Origin: Caproiciproducens sp. MSJ-32
Lineage (GTDB): Bacteria; Bacillota; Clostridia; Clostridiales; Clostridiaceae
NCBI RefSeq assembly: GCF_018918055.1
Contig: NZ_JAHLPS010000032.1
Location: forward strand, 1 to 35,098
Length of the DNA: 35,098 nt
Reading direction: 5' to 3'
The notes under the pieces are model-generated. The model saw nothing but the letters and a program-made list of their open reading frames with translations. It searched no databases and was not told where the DNA came from. The translations under genes were made by a program, and so were the position numbers. Shown here piece after piece: positions 9,285-17,993 of the stretch. Position 1 is the stretch's first letter, and the number at the start of each line of letters is the position of its first letter.

Positions 9285-9836
9285 ATGTTTAGATTTGAAG
9301 AATTAGAAGTAGAAGGATGCTATTTAATAACCCCTATGGTTTTAATGGAAGATAAATGCGATTTTATAAAAATTTTTAATAATACACAGTTTAATATTTA
9401 TGGATTAAGTACAGAATTTAAAGAGGAGTGTTATGCAATTGCCAAGCCAGGCGTAGTAAGAGGAATGCACTTTCAGAGACCTCCAGAAGAACATGATAAA
9501 TTAGTTACATGTTTAAGCGGTTCGATCCAAGATGTTATAGTTGATCTAAGGAAAAATTCAAAGACTTTTGGGAAATATGCTGTAATAGAGTTAAATGAAA
9601 ATAACAGAAATATTGTATATATTCCAAGGGGATGTGCTCATGGATATTATATAAAAGGGGAAAAAAATGCTATAATTTATTATAAAGTTACAAAACCTTA
9701 TATTCTAAGTTTAAGAGATGGAATTCATTGGTCATCACTAAATATACCTTGGGAATTTTTAGATAAATATGAAGTAGAAGTTGAAGAAGAAGATGAAAAA
9801 TGGCCAAGATTCGAAGAGTTTGAATCACCGTTTTAG
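9285..9836 (+). CDS. RmlC-like cupin (dTDP-4-dehydrorhamnose 3,5-epimerase family)
   Basis: A 183-residue single-domain cupin resembling RmlC, which epimerises C3 and C5 of dTDP-4-keto-6-deoxyglucose on the way to dTDP-rhamnose. Family blocks are visible: GVVRGMHFQRPPEEHDKLV with the catalytic-type His, the DVIVDLRKNSKTFGKY strand, IPRGCAHGYYI, and YYKVTKPY with the catalytic-type Tyr. The usual WND motif near the C-terminus reads WSS, but a late EEEDEKWPRF stretch may supply the Asp that pairs with the His. AAGGAG (9268-9273) supports the start. The gene stands alone: no rmlA, rmlB, rmlD or glycosyltransferase is nearby, so the exact sugar nucleotide is uncertain. It could be a relative acting on another 4-keto sugar. 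Confidence 0.78.
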   Translation: MFRFEELEVEGCYLITPMVLMEDKCDFIKIFNNTQFNIYGLSTEFKEECYAIAKPGVVRGMHFQRPPEEHDKLVTCLSGSIQDVIVDLRKNSKTFGKYAVIELNENNRNIVYIPRGCAHGYYIKGEKNAIIYYKVTKPYILSLRDGIHWSSLNIPWEFLDKYEVEVEEEDEKWPRFEEFESPF

Positions 9837-9849
9837 GTAAAAGTACCTT

Positions 9850-9902
9850 TTGCAGTTCACAATTCACAGTGTACAGTATGCATTATGAATTGTGAATTGC
9901 AA
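9850..9902. repeat. Intergenic hairpin repeat, copy 1
   Basis: Arms 9850-9865 and 9887-9902 pair over 16 bases with one G.T mismatch around a 21-base centre containing TGTACA. The 15-mer TTCACAATTCACAGT (9856-9870) recurs on the opposite strand at 17950-17964 before dnaE. This suggests a dispersed repeat or a small decayed mobile element. Confidence 0.65.
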
Positions 9903-9977
9903 TAAAATTCCTTTTGTTTACTTAAGATTAAAATGCTAAAATTTATATACAAAGGAAAAGATTTATGGAGGATTGTA

Positions 9978-11849
9978 ATGTTTGATTTTGAATATCATTT
10001 AAAGAACTTACCGGAGAAACCTGGTGTTTATCTAATGAAAAATTCTCTTGGGGAAGTTATTTATGTAGGTAAAGCTAAAATATTAAAAAATAGAGTTAAA
10101 AGTTATTTTCAAAATTCTAAAAACCATACTGAAAAGGTTAAGGCTATGGTTAAGAACATAGCAGAATTTGAATATATAGTAACTGATAATGAAATGGAAG
10201 CCTTAATTTTAGAAGGTAATTTAATAAAAAAATACAGTCCTAGGTATAATATTTTACTTAAAGACGATAAATTTTATCCTTTCATAAAAATAACAACTAA
10301 TGATGATTTCCCAAGAGTATTTGTAACTAGAAGATATGTTAAAGATGGTGGTAAATATTTTGGACCATATACAAATGGAACTGCAGTTTATGAAACAATA
10401 AAATTAATATATAAAATATTTCCTGTAAGGGATTGCAAATTATTAATTAAGGAAGATGGTCCAAAGGTTAGACCATGTTTAAATTACCATATTAAAAAAT
10501 GTGTAGCACCATGTGCAGGGTATATATCAAAAGAAGAATATAGAAAAATGATTGATCAGATTATAGATATACTTAATGGTAAAGATAAAAAAATAAAAAA
10601 TTATCTTAAGGAAAGTATGGAAGAGGCATCAAGAAATTTAGATTTTGAAAAAGCAGCTAAGTTAAGAGATAAAATATTTGCCATAGAAAATATTGTAGAA
10701 AAACAAAAGATATTTAAAACAATGGAAGGTGACGAAGATTTTATTAATATCTATCAGGATGAAAAAGATAGCTGTATTCAAATTTTCTTCTCTAGAGATG
10801 GAAAAATATTAGGAAGAGAAGATTTTATATTTGAGAATACTGTAAATGAAGAAATTGGAGAAATTCTAGAGGAGTTTATTACTTCTTTCTATGGCGGAAC
10901 AGCAAAGATACCAAGATATATTTATGTTCCAAAGATAGAAGAGATAGAATTGCTTGAAGAATTTTTAAAGATAAAAAGAGGAGCTAATGTAACAATAAAG
11001 ATACCTCAAAAGGGTCAAAAGAAAGAAATGCTAGAAATGGTAAAAAGCAATGCCAAAATTACTCTAGAAAAGTTTAAAGATAAGATACTTAGAGATAAAA
11101 TGACTAATAAAATAGCTTTAGAAGAATTAAGAGATATATTAGATTTAGATGATATTCCATTTAGAATAGAATCTTATGATATATCTAATATTCAAGGTGT
11201 AGATTCAGTCGGCTCTATGATAGTATTTGAGGAAGGAAAAGCTAAAAATAGCGATTATAGAAGATTTAAAATAAAATCTGTTAAGGGAGCTAATGATTAT
11301 GATAGCATGAGGGAAATTTTAGAAAGAAGATTTACTCATGGATTAAAGGAAATTGAAGAAATAAAAGAAAGAAAATTAAATTTTTCATCGGGAAAGTTTT
11401 CTTTCTTCCCAGATCTTATAATGATGGATGGAGGAAAGGGCCAAGTTAATGTGGCTTTAGAAGTATTAGAAAAACTAAATATCAATATTCCTGTTTGTGG
11501 TTTAGTAAAAGATGATAAGCATCAAACTAGGGGTATTATATATAATAATCAAGAACTTATTATTAATAGAAACTCAAATTTAATGCAGCTAATTAGAAGA
11601 ATACAAGATGAAGTCCATAGGTTTGCAATTACTTATCATAGAACCTTAAGAGATAAAAGGACTTTACATTCAGTTTTAGAGGATATACCAAACATAGGAG
11701 AAAAGAGGAGAAGAAATTTACTAATGAAATTTGGCAGCGTTGAAAATATTAAAAATGCTAGCTTTGAGGAGTTGTTAGAAACTCCTAGTATAGATAAAAA
11801 GGCAGCGCAAAGTATAATTGACTATTTTACTGTTAAAGAAAAGCTGTAA
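9978..11849 (+). CDS. uvrC: Excinuclease ABC subunit C (UvrC)
   Basis: UvrC makes both incisions around the lesion held by UvrB. The start at 9978 follows GGAGG (9967-9971) at 6 bases and gives a protein beginning MFDFEYHLKNLPEKPGVYLM. An upstream in-frame ATG at 9933 has no ribosome-binding site. The 623-residue protein shows the N-terminal GIY-YIG nuclease (PGVYLM 15-20, VIYVGKAK 28-35), four Cys (RDC, RPC, KKC, APC; about 153-178) as in the Fe-S motif reported for UvrC, a UVR motif (about 207-232, FEKAAKLRDKI) for UvrB contact, the C-terminal RNase H-like nuclease (DISNIQGVDSVGSMIVF, later MMDGGKGQ), and tandem helix-hairpin-helix motifs (about 565-620). It is apart from uvrA/uvrB, and no LexA-type box was seen before it. 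Confidence 0.97.
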   Translation: MFDFEYHLKNLPEKPGVYLMKNSLGEVIYVGKAKILKNRVKSYFQNSKNHTEKVKAMVKNIAEFEYIVTDNEMEALILEGNLIKKYSPRYNILLKDDKFYPFIKITTNDDFPRVFVTRRYVKDGGKYFGPYTNGTAVYETIKLIYKIFPVRDCKLLIKEDGPKVRPCLNYHIKKCVAPCAGYISKEEYRKMIDQIIDILNGKDKKIKNYLKESMEEASRNLDFEKAAKLRDKIFAIENIVEKQKIFKTMEGDEDFINIYQDEKDSCIQIFFSRDGKILGREDFIFENTVNEEIGEILEEFITSFYGGTAKIPRYIYVPKIEEIELLEEFLKIKRGANVTIKIPQKGQKKEMLEMVKSNAKITLEKFKDKILRDKMTNKIALEELRDILDLDDIPFRIESYDISNIQGVDSVGSMIVFEEGKAKNSDYRRFKIKSVKGANDYDSMREILERRFTHGLKEIEEIKERKLNFSSGKFSFFPDLIMMDGGKGQVNVALEVLEKLNINIPVCGLVKDDKHQTRGIIYNNQELIINRNSNLMQLIRRIQDEVHRFAITYHRTLRDKRTLHSVLEDIPNIGEKRRRNLLMKFGSVENIKNASFEELLETPSIDKKAAQSIIDYFTVKEKL

Positions 11850-11895
11850 CAAGGAAAAGAAAGTAAATATAATATGAATAATATAAATAAAAATG

Positions 11896-11924
11896 TTGTT
11901 TATTATATGTTTTTATTTTATACT
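11896..11924 (+). promoter_or_regulatory. Candidate promoter of murB
   Basis: TTGTTT (11896-11901), 17-base spacer, TATACT (11919-11924), 38 bases before the murB start. Confidence 0.5.
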
Positions 11925-11962
11925 AGGTAAAGACAATTACTACGTTTTATAAGGAGTTAGGT

Positions 11963-12877
11963 ATGAATCAATATAAAAATTTAAATAGTTTATTTGAGGA
12001 ATTTTATAAAAAAGAAAATGTAATTCTTGATTCTGAAATGAAGAACCATGTTTATTTTAGAGTAGGTGGACCAGCTGATATACTTTTAATACCAGAATCT
12101 AAAGAGCAAGTTATAAAAACCATAAAAATATGTAGAGAAAAGAGCATACCTTTCTATGTAGTTGGCAACGGATCTAATTTATTGGTTAAAGATGGCGGAA
12201 TAAGAGGAGTTGTAATAAAGTTAAATGAATTAAAAAACATAAGAGTAGATGGAGATATATTAGAAGCAGAATGTGGAGCTATGCTTAAGGATATCTCTAA
12301 TGAGGCTTTAAAAAACTCTTTAACAGGCCTTGAATTTTCTTGTGGAATACCTGGAACAGTAGGCGGAGCTGTTTTTATGAATGCAGGAGCCTATAATGGA
12401 GAAATTGCTGATGTTATAGAATCTGCAGAAGTAATAAATGATAAGAATGAAGTAGTAGTGTTATCAAAAGAAGAATTAGAACTAGGTTATAGATCATCAA
12501 TCGTTATGAAAAAAAATTATGTAGTATTATCAGCAAGATTTAAATTACAAAAAGCTGAGTATGATAAAATAAAAGAAACTGTAGATGATCTAACAAGAAG
12601 AAGGGAAGAAAAGCAGCCTTTAGAATATCCATCTGCTGGAAGCACTTTTAAAAGGCCAGAAGGATATTATGCTGGAAAGCTTATACAAGACGCGGGATTA
12701 AAGGGATATAGTATTGGTGGCGCAGCAGTTTCAGAAAAACATTCAGGATTTGTAATTAATAAGGGTGGAGCTACTGCTAAGGATATAATAGATCTAATAA
12801 AACATATTCAGAAGGAAGTAAAAGATAAGTTTGGTGTAGAACTTCATCCTGAAGTTAGAATATTAGGAGAAGACTAA
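11963..12877 (+). CDS. murB: UDP-N-acetylenolpyruvoylglucosamine reductase (MurB)
   Basis: MurB is the FAD-dependent enzyme that reduces UDP-GlcNAc-enolpyruvate to UDP-MurNAc with NADPH, the second committed step of peptidoglycan precursor synthesis in the cytosol. The 304-residue length and layout fit type II MurB. FAD-domain blocks include [28 protein letters not shown] and [19 protein letters not shown]. The catalytic-type Ser lies in SAGSTFKRP, and the late Glu in [15 protein letters not shown] precedes the ATG. Together with rapZ, yvcK and whiA further on it forms a cluster common in clostridia, but here two genes of other families intervene and a terminator follows murB directly. Confidence 0.97.
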   Translation: MNQYKNLNSLFEEFYKKENVILDSEMKNHVYFRVGGPADILLIPESKEQVIKTIKICREKSIPFYVVGNGSNLLVKDGGIRGVVIKLNELKNIRVDGDILEAECGAMLKDISNEALKNSLTGLEFSCGIPGTVGGAVFMNAGAYNGEIADVIESAEVINDKNEVVVLSKEELELGYRSSIVMKKNYVVLSARFKLQKAEYDKIKETVDDLTRRREEKQPLEYPSAGSTFKRPEGYYAGKLIQDAGLKGYSIGGAAVSEKHSGFVINKGGATAKDIIDLIKHIQKEVKDKFGVELHPEVRILGED

Positions 12878-12981
12878 ACTAATTGACAGTTGGCAATTAA
12901 CAAATGAGAAAATAATTCATTATAGTTGAATTATATAAATATTATTAGTTAAAAATTTAATAATAAATAATTAGAAAATAG

Positions 12982-13020
12982 AGCTGTTACATAAATTTTT
13001 ATGTAATAGCTTTTCTTTTT
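12982..13020 (+). terminator. Terminator after murB
   Basis: AGCTGTTACATAAA (12982-12995) pairs with TTTATGTAATAGCT (12998-13011) with one G.T pair, followed by a T-rich tract to 13020. The TTACATAAA/TTTATGTAA core also appears in the terminator after pyk. A weaker inverted repeat, ATAATTCA/TGAATTAT (12912-12934), lies just upstream. Confidence 0.82.
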
Positions 13021-13050
13021 ATAAAATTTCAAATTTTTGCTATAAAAATA

Positions 13051-13079
13051 TTGATTTTAATTAAGTGGTATATTATACT
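13051..13079 (+). promoter_or_regulatory. Candidate promoter of the LURP-one/AIM24 pair
   Basis: TTGATT (13051-13056), 17-base spacer, TATACT (13074-13079), downstream of the murB terminator and 64 bases before the next gene. Confidence 0.5.
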
Positions 13080-13143
13080 ATATTTAAGATTTATACAAAC
13101 CTTTTAAAGAGGTTACAAAAAATATTAAAAAGGGGAAATGTTA

Positions 13144-13626
13144 ATGAGAAAGTTTTCTATTAATCAAAGATTATTTTCAATTGGGAGTAAGTTTGATGTA
13201 TTAAATGAGCATGGTAAAGAGGAATATATAGTAGAGGCTGATAAGTTTGATATTGGTAAAAATATATACGTTTATGATTTGAACAATAGGAGAATATTAT
13301 TTTTAAAACAGCAGATAAGGATTGGAGCGCATAGATATATTGCTTACGATTCCAATATGATGGAAATTGCTGAAATAAGGAAAGAATTTATGTTTCCTGA
13401 ATATAATATTACTGGTCAAATGGGAAATATAAAAATGAGAGCAAGAGATGTTCTAGGAAGACATTATATAATAGAAAAGGAAAATAGAGAAATAGGTAGA
13501 ATAGATAAGGAGATTAGTATTTTTACAGATTCTTATTCATTAGAAGTATTTGATGAGGAATATACTGTTTTTTTAATTGGATTACTAGTAATTATTGATA
13601 TGGTAAGATATCATGAAAATAATTAA
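13144..13626 (+). CDS. LURP-one-related (YxjI-like) protein
   Basis: A 160-residue protein of the LURP-one-related family (YxjI-like, tubby-like beta-barrel fold). The pattern of short beta-strands with turns is visible: RLFSIGSKFDVLNEHGKEEYIVEADKF, then KNIYVYDLNNRRILFLKQ, then RIDKEISIFTDSYSLEVF. The biochemical function of the bacterial members is not established; the fold is related to phospholipid scramblases and tubby domains. The start at 13144 is preferred because AGGGG (13131-13135) is 8 bases away, whereas the in-frame ATG at 13138 would leave only 2. A hydrophobic C-terminal stretch (VFLIGLLVIIDMV) may touch the membrane. It is followed after 30 bases by the AIM24-like gene, with which it probably forms a two-gene unit. 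Confidence 0.8.
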   Translation: MRKFSINQRLFSIGSKFDVLNEHGKEEYIVEADKFDIGKNIYVYDLNNRRILFLKQQIRIGAHRYIAYDSNMMEIAEIRKEFMFPEYNITGQMGNIKMRARDVLGRHYIIEKENREIGRIDKEISIFTDSYSLEVFDEEYTVFLIGLLVIIDMVRYHENN

Positions 13627-13656
13627 GAATAATTAAAATGCAAAGGAGATAGAAAA

Positions 13657-14445
13657 ATGATAGCACATGAAATTGAATATGAAATTAAAGGGAATGAAAT
13701 GCAATTTGTTGAAATTACCCTAGACCCTAGAGAAGCAGTAATTGCTGAAGCTGGAGCCATGATGATGATGGACAGCAGTATTAAAATGGATACTGTTTTT
13801 GGAGATGGCAGTAAAAAAAGCGGTGGCTTCTGGGGTGTTTTAGGAGGAGCTGCTAAGAGAGTAATTACAGGTGAAAGTTTATTTATGACTTCCTTTAGCA
13901 ATACAGGTTATATAAAGCAAAAGGTAGCCTTTGCTGCACCTTATCCAGGAAAGATAATACCAATTGATCTTAAGAATTATGGCGAAAGAATAATCTGTCA
14001 AAAGGATGCATATTTATGTTCAGCTATGGGGGTAAATATCGGGATTGTATTTACAAAGAAATTAGGAGTAGGATTCTTTGGTGGTGAAGGCTTTATACTT
14101 CAAAAATTAGAAGGGGATGGTATGGCTTTCATAAATGCAGGAGGTACTATAGTAAAAAGAAGTTTAATGCCTGGAGAAACAATTAAAATAGATACAGGAT
14201 GTTTAGTTGCAATGACTCAAAATGTACATTATGATATAGAATTTGTTGGAGGAATAAAAAATACACTATTTGGTGGAGAAGGAATGTTCTTTGCTACATT
14301 AACAGGTCCAGGAGATGTATGGATTCAAAGCTTACCATTTAGTAAGTTAGCTTCTAGGGTAATTGCAGCTGCTCCACATACTGGCGGAAGACAAGTAGAT
14401 CAAGGAAGCATTTTAGGAACATTAGGTGATATATTTGAAAGATAG
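13657..14445 (+). CDS. AIM24/TIGR00266-family protein
   Basis: A 262-residue Gly-rich, beta-strand-rich protein of the AIM24 family (TIGR00266). Typical blocks are MQFVEITLDPREAVIAEAGAM, then a Gly/Lys loop (KKSGGFWGVLGGAAKRVITGESLF), then FFGGEGFILQKLEGDG, and the terminal VWIQSLPFSKLA. Bacterial members have no assigned reaction; the yeast namesake is a mitochondrial inner-membrane protein needed for normal membrane organisation. AAAGGAG precedes the ATG. It sits between the LURP-one-like gene (30-base gap) and rapZ (68-base gap) with no terminator visible before rapZ, so it may be partly co-transcribed with rapZ-yvcK. A weak promoter candidate (TTTAAT 14447, TATAAT 14470) lies between it and rapZ. 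Confidence 0.83.
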   Translation: MIAHEIEYEIKGNEMQFVEITLDPREAVIAEAGAMMMMDSSIKMDTVFGDGSKKSGGFWGVLGGAAKRVITGESLFMTSFSNTGYIKQKVAFAAPYPGKIIPIDLKNYGERIICQKDAYLCSAMGVNIGIVFTKKLGVGFFGGEGFILQKLEGDGMAFINAGGTIVKRSLMPGETIKIDTGCLVAMTQNVHYDIEFVGGIKNTLFGGEGMFFATLTGPGDVWIQSLPFSKLASRVIAAAPHTGGRQVDQGSILGTLGDIFER

Positions 14446-14513
14446 ATTTAATTATAGTAATTTCAGTGATATAATTAACCTATAGAAGACTATGAGCAAG
14501 GGGGCATAATATC

Positions 14514-15398
14514 ATGAGATTTATAATAGTTACAGGTTTATCGGGAGCAGGCAAGACAGAAGCAACAAGAAGTCTTGAAGATATGGGATATTTTTGTGTA
14601 GATAATCTTCCACCTAAATTGATACCTAAATTTGCAGAAGCGTGTATACAAAGTGATGGAAAAATTAATAAAGTTGCTTTAGTAATAGATATAAGAGGCG
14701 GAATTTTCTTTGATGATTTATTTGAAAGCCTAAATTATCTAAAGGAACAGGACTTTAAGTATGAAATTTTATTTTTAGATTCTTCAGATGAGGTTTTAGT
14801 AAAAAGATTTAAAGAAACTAGAAGAAGCCATCCCCTAGCACTTAGAGGAAGAGTTATAGCTGGAATTAATGAAGAAAGAAAAAAATTAAGAGAAGTAAAA
14901 GATAGGGCAGATATAATAATAGATACATCAAAATATGCAATTAAAGATTTAAGAGAAGAAATGAATAAATATTATGGAGATGCTAAACAGCCAAAGAAAA
15001 ATCTTTCAATAACTATATTAAGCTTTGGTTTTAAACATGGAATACCGGTTGATTCAGATCTTGTATTTGATGTTAGATTTATACCTAATCCATTTTATAT
15101 ACCATCCCTTAAGCCTTATTCAGGAAATGATAAACCAGTAAAGGAATATGTGTTAGAGCAGGAAGAAACAAAAAACTTTTTAGAAAAGGTTGAAGATATG
15201 CTTGAATTTTTAATTCCTTGTTATAAGAAAGAAGGAAAGAGACAATTAATAATATCAATAGGCTGTACTGGTGGAAGACATAGATCCGTTGCTATAGCAA
15301 ACGCAATATATGAAAAATTATTGAATAAAAACTATTATGTTTCAATAGAACATAGAGATATTAAAGAGGATGTACATCAAGGAGCAAGGAAACTATGA
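14514..15398 (+). CDS. rapZ: RNase adapter / nucleotide-binding protein RapZ (YvcJ)
   Basis: A 294-residue P-loop protein of the RapZ/YvcJ family. In E. coli RapZ senses glucosamine-6-phosphate and guides RNase E to small RNAs controlling glmS; in Firmicutes the homologue YvcJ binds and hydrolyses nucleotides, and its target is less clear. Walker A is GLSGAGKT (8-15). The family C-terminal block [16 protein letters not shown] and [15 protein letters not shown] are present. The ribosome-binding site is AAGGGGG (14498-14504). Its stop codon overlaps the start of yvcK (ATGA), so the two are translationally coupled. Confidence 0.95.
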   Translation: MRFIIVTGLSGAGKTEATRSLEDMGYFCVDNLPPKLIPKFAEACIQSDGKINKVALVIDIRGGIFFDDLFESLNYLKEQDFKYEILFLDSSDEVLVKRFKETRRSHPLALRGRVIAGINEERKKLREVKDRADIIIDTSKYAIKDLREEMNKYYGDAKQPKKNLSITILSFGFKHGIPVDSDLVFDVRFIPNPFYIPSLKPYSGNDKPVKEYVLEQEETKNFLEKVEDMLEFLIPCYKKEGKRQLIISIGCTGGRHRSVAIANAIYEKLLNKNYYVSIEHRDIKEDVHQGARKL

Positions 15399-16741
15399 AG
15401 TTTTATGATTGGCTAAAACCAGGTATAAAGGTAAAGAGATGGTTTTTCTTTGGAATATTCGGGGTTTTGTTAATAGCCTTTGGTTTTACTGAACTTGCAA
15501 TAAGAAGGGTTTATGATTACTATTATAAATTGTTTTATATATTTCTTAATATAACAGGAATTCTCGTTATTACGATATCAGTAATGGAAATAACGAAATC
15601 AATAATTAGAATAAACAATAAGAATCAAATAAATATTTCTTTAAATAGTAGAAAAATAGAAAATCTTATTGATGAGAAGAGATTACTGGTAAAAGGACCT
15701 AAAATAGTAGCAGTAGGAGGAGGAACAGGACTTTCTACAATGCTAAGGGGGCTAAAATACTATACATCTAATATTACTGCCATAGTTACAGTAGGAGATG
15801 ATGGGGGTGGATCTGGAGATTTACGAGAGGATCTAGGAATGCTTCCCCCTGGAGATATAAGAAATTGTATTTTAGCTTTAGCAGATACAGAGCCTTTGAT
15901 GGAAGACCTTCTTCAATATAGATTTAAAGATGGAAAATTAAAAAATCAGAGCTTTGGTAACTTGTTTTTGGCAGCTATGAATGGAATAAGTGATAATTTT
16001 GAGCATGCAGTTCAAAAAATGAGTTCAGTTTTAGCTGTAACAGGAAAAGTTCTACCTGTAACTTTAGAAGATATGAAGTTAGTTGCAGAACTAGAAAATG
16101 GAAGTAGGATAGAAGGAGAATCTCAAATACCAGAGGAGGCTTTAAGGCAAAATTCAAGAATAAAGAAAATCAGTATAGAACCTCAAAATGCAAAGCCTTT
16201 AGATGATGCTATTAAAGCAATTGAAGAAGCAGATGCTATAGTTTTAGGACCAGGAAGTTTATATACAAGTATTATTCCTAATTTATTAGTAAAAAATATA
16301 GCTGAAAGCATAAGAAAAAGTGATGCAATAAAAATATATATATCAAATATAATGACACAGCCTGGAGAAACAGACGGTTTCAAGGCATCAGACCATATAA
16401 AAGTATTAAGAAAATACGGTGGACGTAATATTGTTGACTATGTTATTGCCAACAATGGGGATATACCAACAGAAATTAAAGAAAAATATGCTTTGGATAA
16501 TTCAATTTTAGTTGAATTAGATAAAAAAGAAATAAAAAAATTAGGTGTTGAGATAATAGAAGAACCTCTGGCTAAAATAGAAAAGGGTTATGTAAAGCAT
16601 GATTCAGAAAAATTAGGAGAAGTTATTGTAGATACAATAATGGAAAAGAAGCTTTTATATGATAGGAAAAAGATTATAGAATATATGTATGTTTCTAAAA
16701 AGATTAAGGAAAAGGAAAAGAAAAATAAAGGAAAGCAATAA
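15395..16741 (+). CDS. yvcK: YvcK/CofD-family factor with N-terminal membrane region
   Basis: YvcK proteins bind UDP-sugars and are needed for growth on gluconeogenic carbon sources and for normal cell-wall synthesis in Firmicutes. The 448-residue protein has a CofD-like domain from about residue 98, with the nucleotide-binding start [19 protein letters not shown], then [29 protein letters not shown] and [16 protein letters not shown]. The first 97 residues carry two hydrophobic helices (about 17-34 and 46-66), an anchor that Bacillus YvcK lacks, so this version is probably membrane-bound. The start overlaps the rapZ stop by 4 bases. The C-terminus is very Lys-rich. A terminator follows. Confidence 0.93.
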   Translation: MKFYDWLKPGIKVKRWFFFGIFGVLLIAFGFTELAIRRVYDYYYKLFYIFLNITGILVITISVMEITKSIIRINNKNQINISLNSRKIENLIDEKRLLVKGPKIVAVGGGTGLSTMLRGLKYYTSNITAIVTVGDDGGGSGDLREDLGMLPPGDIRNCILALADTEPLMEDLLQYRFKDGKLKNQSFGNLFLAAMNGISDNFEHAVQKMSSVLAVTGKVLPVTLEDMKLVAELENGSRIEGESQIPEEALRQNSRIKKISIEPQNAKPLDDAIKAIEEADAIVLGPGSLYTSIIPNLLVKNIAESIRKSDAIKIYISNIMTQPGETDGFKASDHIKVLRKYGGRNIVDYVIANNGDIPTEIKEKYALDNSILVELDKKEIKKLGVEIIEEPLAKIEKGYVKHDSEKLGEVIVDTIMEKKLLYDRKKIIEYMYVSKKIKEKEKKNKGKQ

Positions 16742-16745
16742 GGTT

Positions 16746-16777
16746 AAAACTTCTATTTTTATAGAAGTTTTATTTTT
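16746..16777 (+). terminator. Terminator after yvcK
   Basis: AAAACTTCTAT (16746-16756) pairs with ATAGAAGTTTT (16761-16771) around TTTT, followed by ATTTTT. Confidence 0.88.
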
Positions 16778-16918
16778 ATGTATTAATATTTTATAAAAGT
16801 ATCATAAAGGGAAGAAAAGTTAGCGAATATAAGATAATAGCTAGAATTTGTATATAAAATTTTAGTTTAACTTATGATATAATATTATGATAATAATAGT
16901 AATAAGGAGAATGGGAAT

Positions 16919-17869
16919 ATGTCATTTTCATCAAAAGTAAAGGGAGAAATTTGCAGATATTCAGAATTAACAAAAGAAAAAGCCTTGGCAGAAATATCTG
17001 CAATAATGAAGGTTAGTGGAACTATTACCTTTAGTGGTTCAGGTTTATCCTTTAGAATAACTACAGAAAATCCAGCTTCTGCAAGGCATATTTTTAGTTT
17101 ATTAAAAGATTATTTTAATATACATTCAAAATTAATGGTTAAGAAAAGTAGTTCCTTAAAAAAGAATAATATATATATGGTTGTTATAGATGAAAGCATG
17201 GGGGTAAAAGATCTTTTAAGGGAGACAGGAATATTAAGAGAAGTTGAAGGAGTATTAACCTTAGATTACAGAATAGATGAAGAAATGGTAAAAACAGATG
17301 AACTTAAAAGATATTATATTAGAGGAGCTTTTTTAGGTGGAGGAAGTATTAGTAATCCTGAAAAAACCTATCACTTAGAATTTGTAACCCATAGCGAAGA
17401 ATATGCTAGAGCTTTATCAAATCTAATAAATTCCTTCGGATTAAATACAAAAGTAATACAAAGAAAAAATAGTTATATAGTTTATTTAAAAGAAGGAGAG
17501 CAAATATCAAATTTATTAGGAATTTTAGGAGCTCATACTTCATTGTTAGAATTAGAAAATATAAGAATAATGAAGGAAATGAGAAATAATGTAAATAGAT
17601 TAGTAAATTGTGAAACTGCAAATTTAAGTAAAACTGTAAATGCTGCGGTAAGACAGGTAGAAAGCATAAAATTAATTCAAAGGGAAATAGGGCTTCAAAG
17701 GCTTCCAAAAAATTTAAGAGAAATAGCAGAGTTAAGATTAAATTATCCAGATGAGTCTTTAAAGGAACTGGGAGAAATGCTAGACCCTCCAGTTGGCAAA
17801 TCAGGGGTTAATCATAGATTAAGAAAGATAGAAAAAATAGCAGAAGAAATTAGATCAGGAAACTACTAA
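16919..17869 (+). CDS. whiA: DNA-binding protein WhiA
   Basis: WhiA is a DNA-binding protein conserved in Gram-positive bacteria. It controls sporulation-septation genes in Streptomyces and affects division and chromosome segregation in Bacillus. The 316-residue protein has the N-terminal WhiA domain, a degenerate LAGLIDADG homing-endonuclease-like core (RGAFLGGGSISNPEKTYHLE), and a C-terminal helix-turn-helix domain (LRLNYPDESLKELGEML, then GKSGVNHRLRKIE). AAGGAG lies 9 bases before the ATG. The yvcK terminator precedes it, so it likely has its own promoter in the AT-rich gap; a TATAAT (16878-16883) is present but I could not pair it with a good -35. No terminator is visible before dnaE. Confidence 0.96.
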   Translation: MSFSSKVKGEICRYSELTKEKALAEISAIMKVSGTITFSGSGLSFRITTENPASARHIFSLLKDYFNIHSKLMVKKSSSLKKNNIYMVVIDESMGVKDLLRETGILREVEGVLTLDYRIDEEMVKTDELKRYYIRGAFLGGGSISNPEKTYHLEFVTHSEEYARALSNLINSFGLNTKVIQRKNSYIVYLKEGEQISNLLGILGAHTSLLELENIRIMKEMRNNVNRLVNCETANLSKTVNAAVRQVESIKLIQREIGLQRLPKNLREIAELRLNYPDESLKELGEMLDPPVGKSGVNHRLRKIEKIAEEIRSGNY

Positions 17870-17880
17870 ATCAGTTTATA

Positions 17881-17964
17881 GTTCGGAGTGTGCAGTGGAC
17901 GGTTAAGGTTGAAACTTCTAAGGCCTAAGATTTTAAAGCGAAATTGTGTACTGTGAATTGTGAA
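17881..17964. repeat. Intergenic repeat remnant, copy 2, before dnaE
   Basis: The segment ACTGTGAATTGTGAA (17950-17964) is the exact complement of 9856-9870. The preceding stretch (17881-17940) is richer in G than nearby spacers and contains a related AGTGTGCAGTG. TTCGG (17882) and CCGAA (17972) form short outer inverted arms. Confidence 0.5.
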
Positions 17965-17993
17965 GTAAGAACCGAAAGGAACGGGGGTGTAAT

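Noticed and set aside
9850..9902. CRISPR repeat
   Set aside because: Only two scattered, inverted copies exist, with no regular spacers and no cas genes.
9933..9977. Longer UvrC start
   Set aside because: No ribosome-binding site; GGAGG before 9978 and the family N-terminus support the shorter form.
12912..12934. Terminator for murB at the ATAATTCA/TGAATTAT repeat
   Set aside because: Weak AT-only stem without a T-tract; the hairpin at 12982-13020 is a much better terminator.
13623..13901. Antisense open frames such as this one and others opposite uvrA, copA and opp genes
   Set aside because: They are shadows of strong coding genes, with no ribosome-binding site and no recognisable protein.
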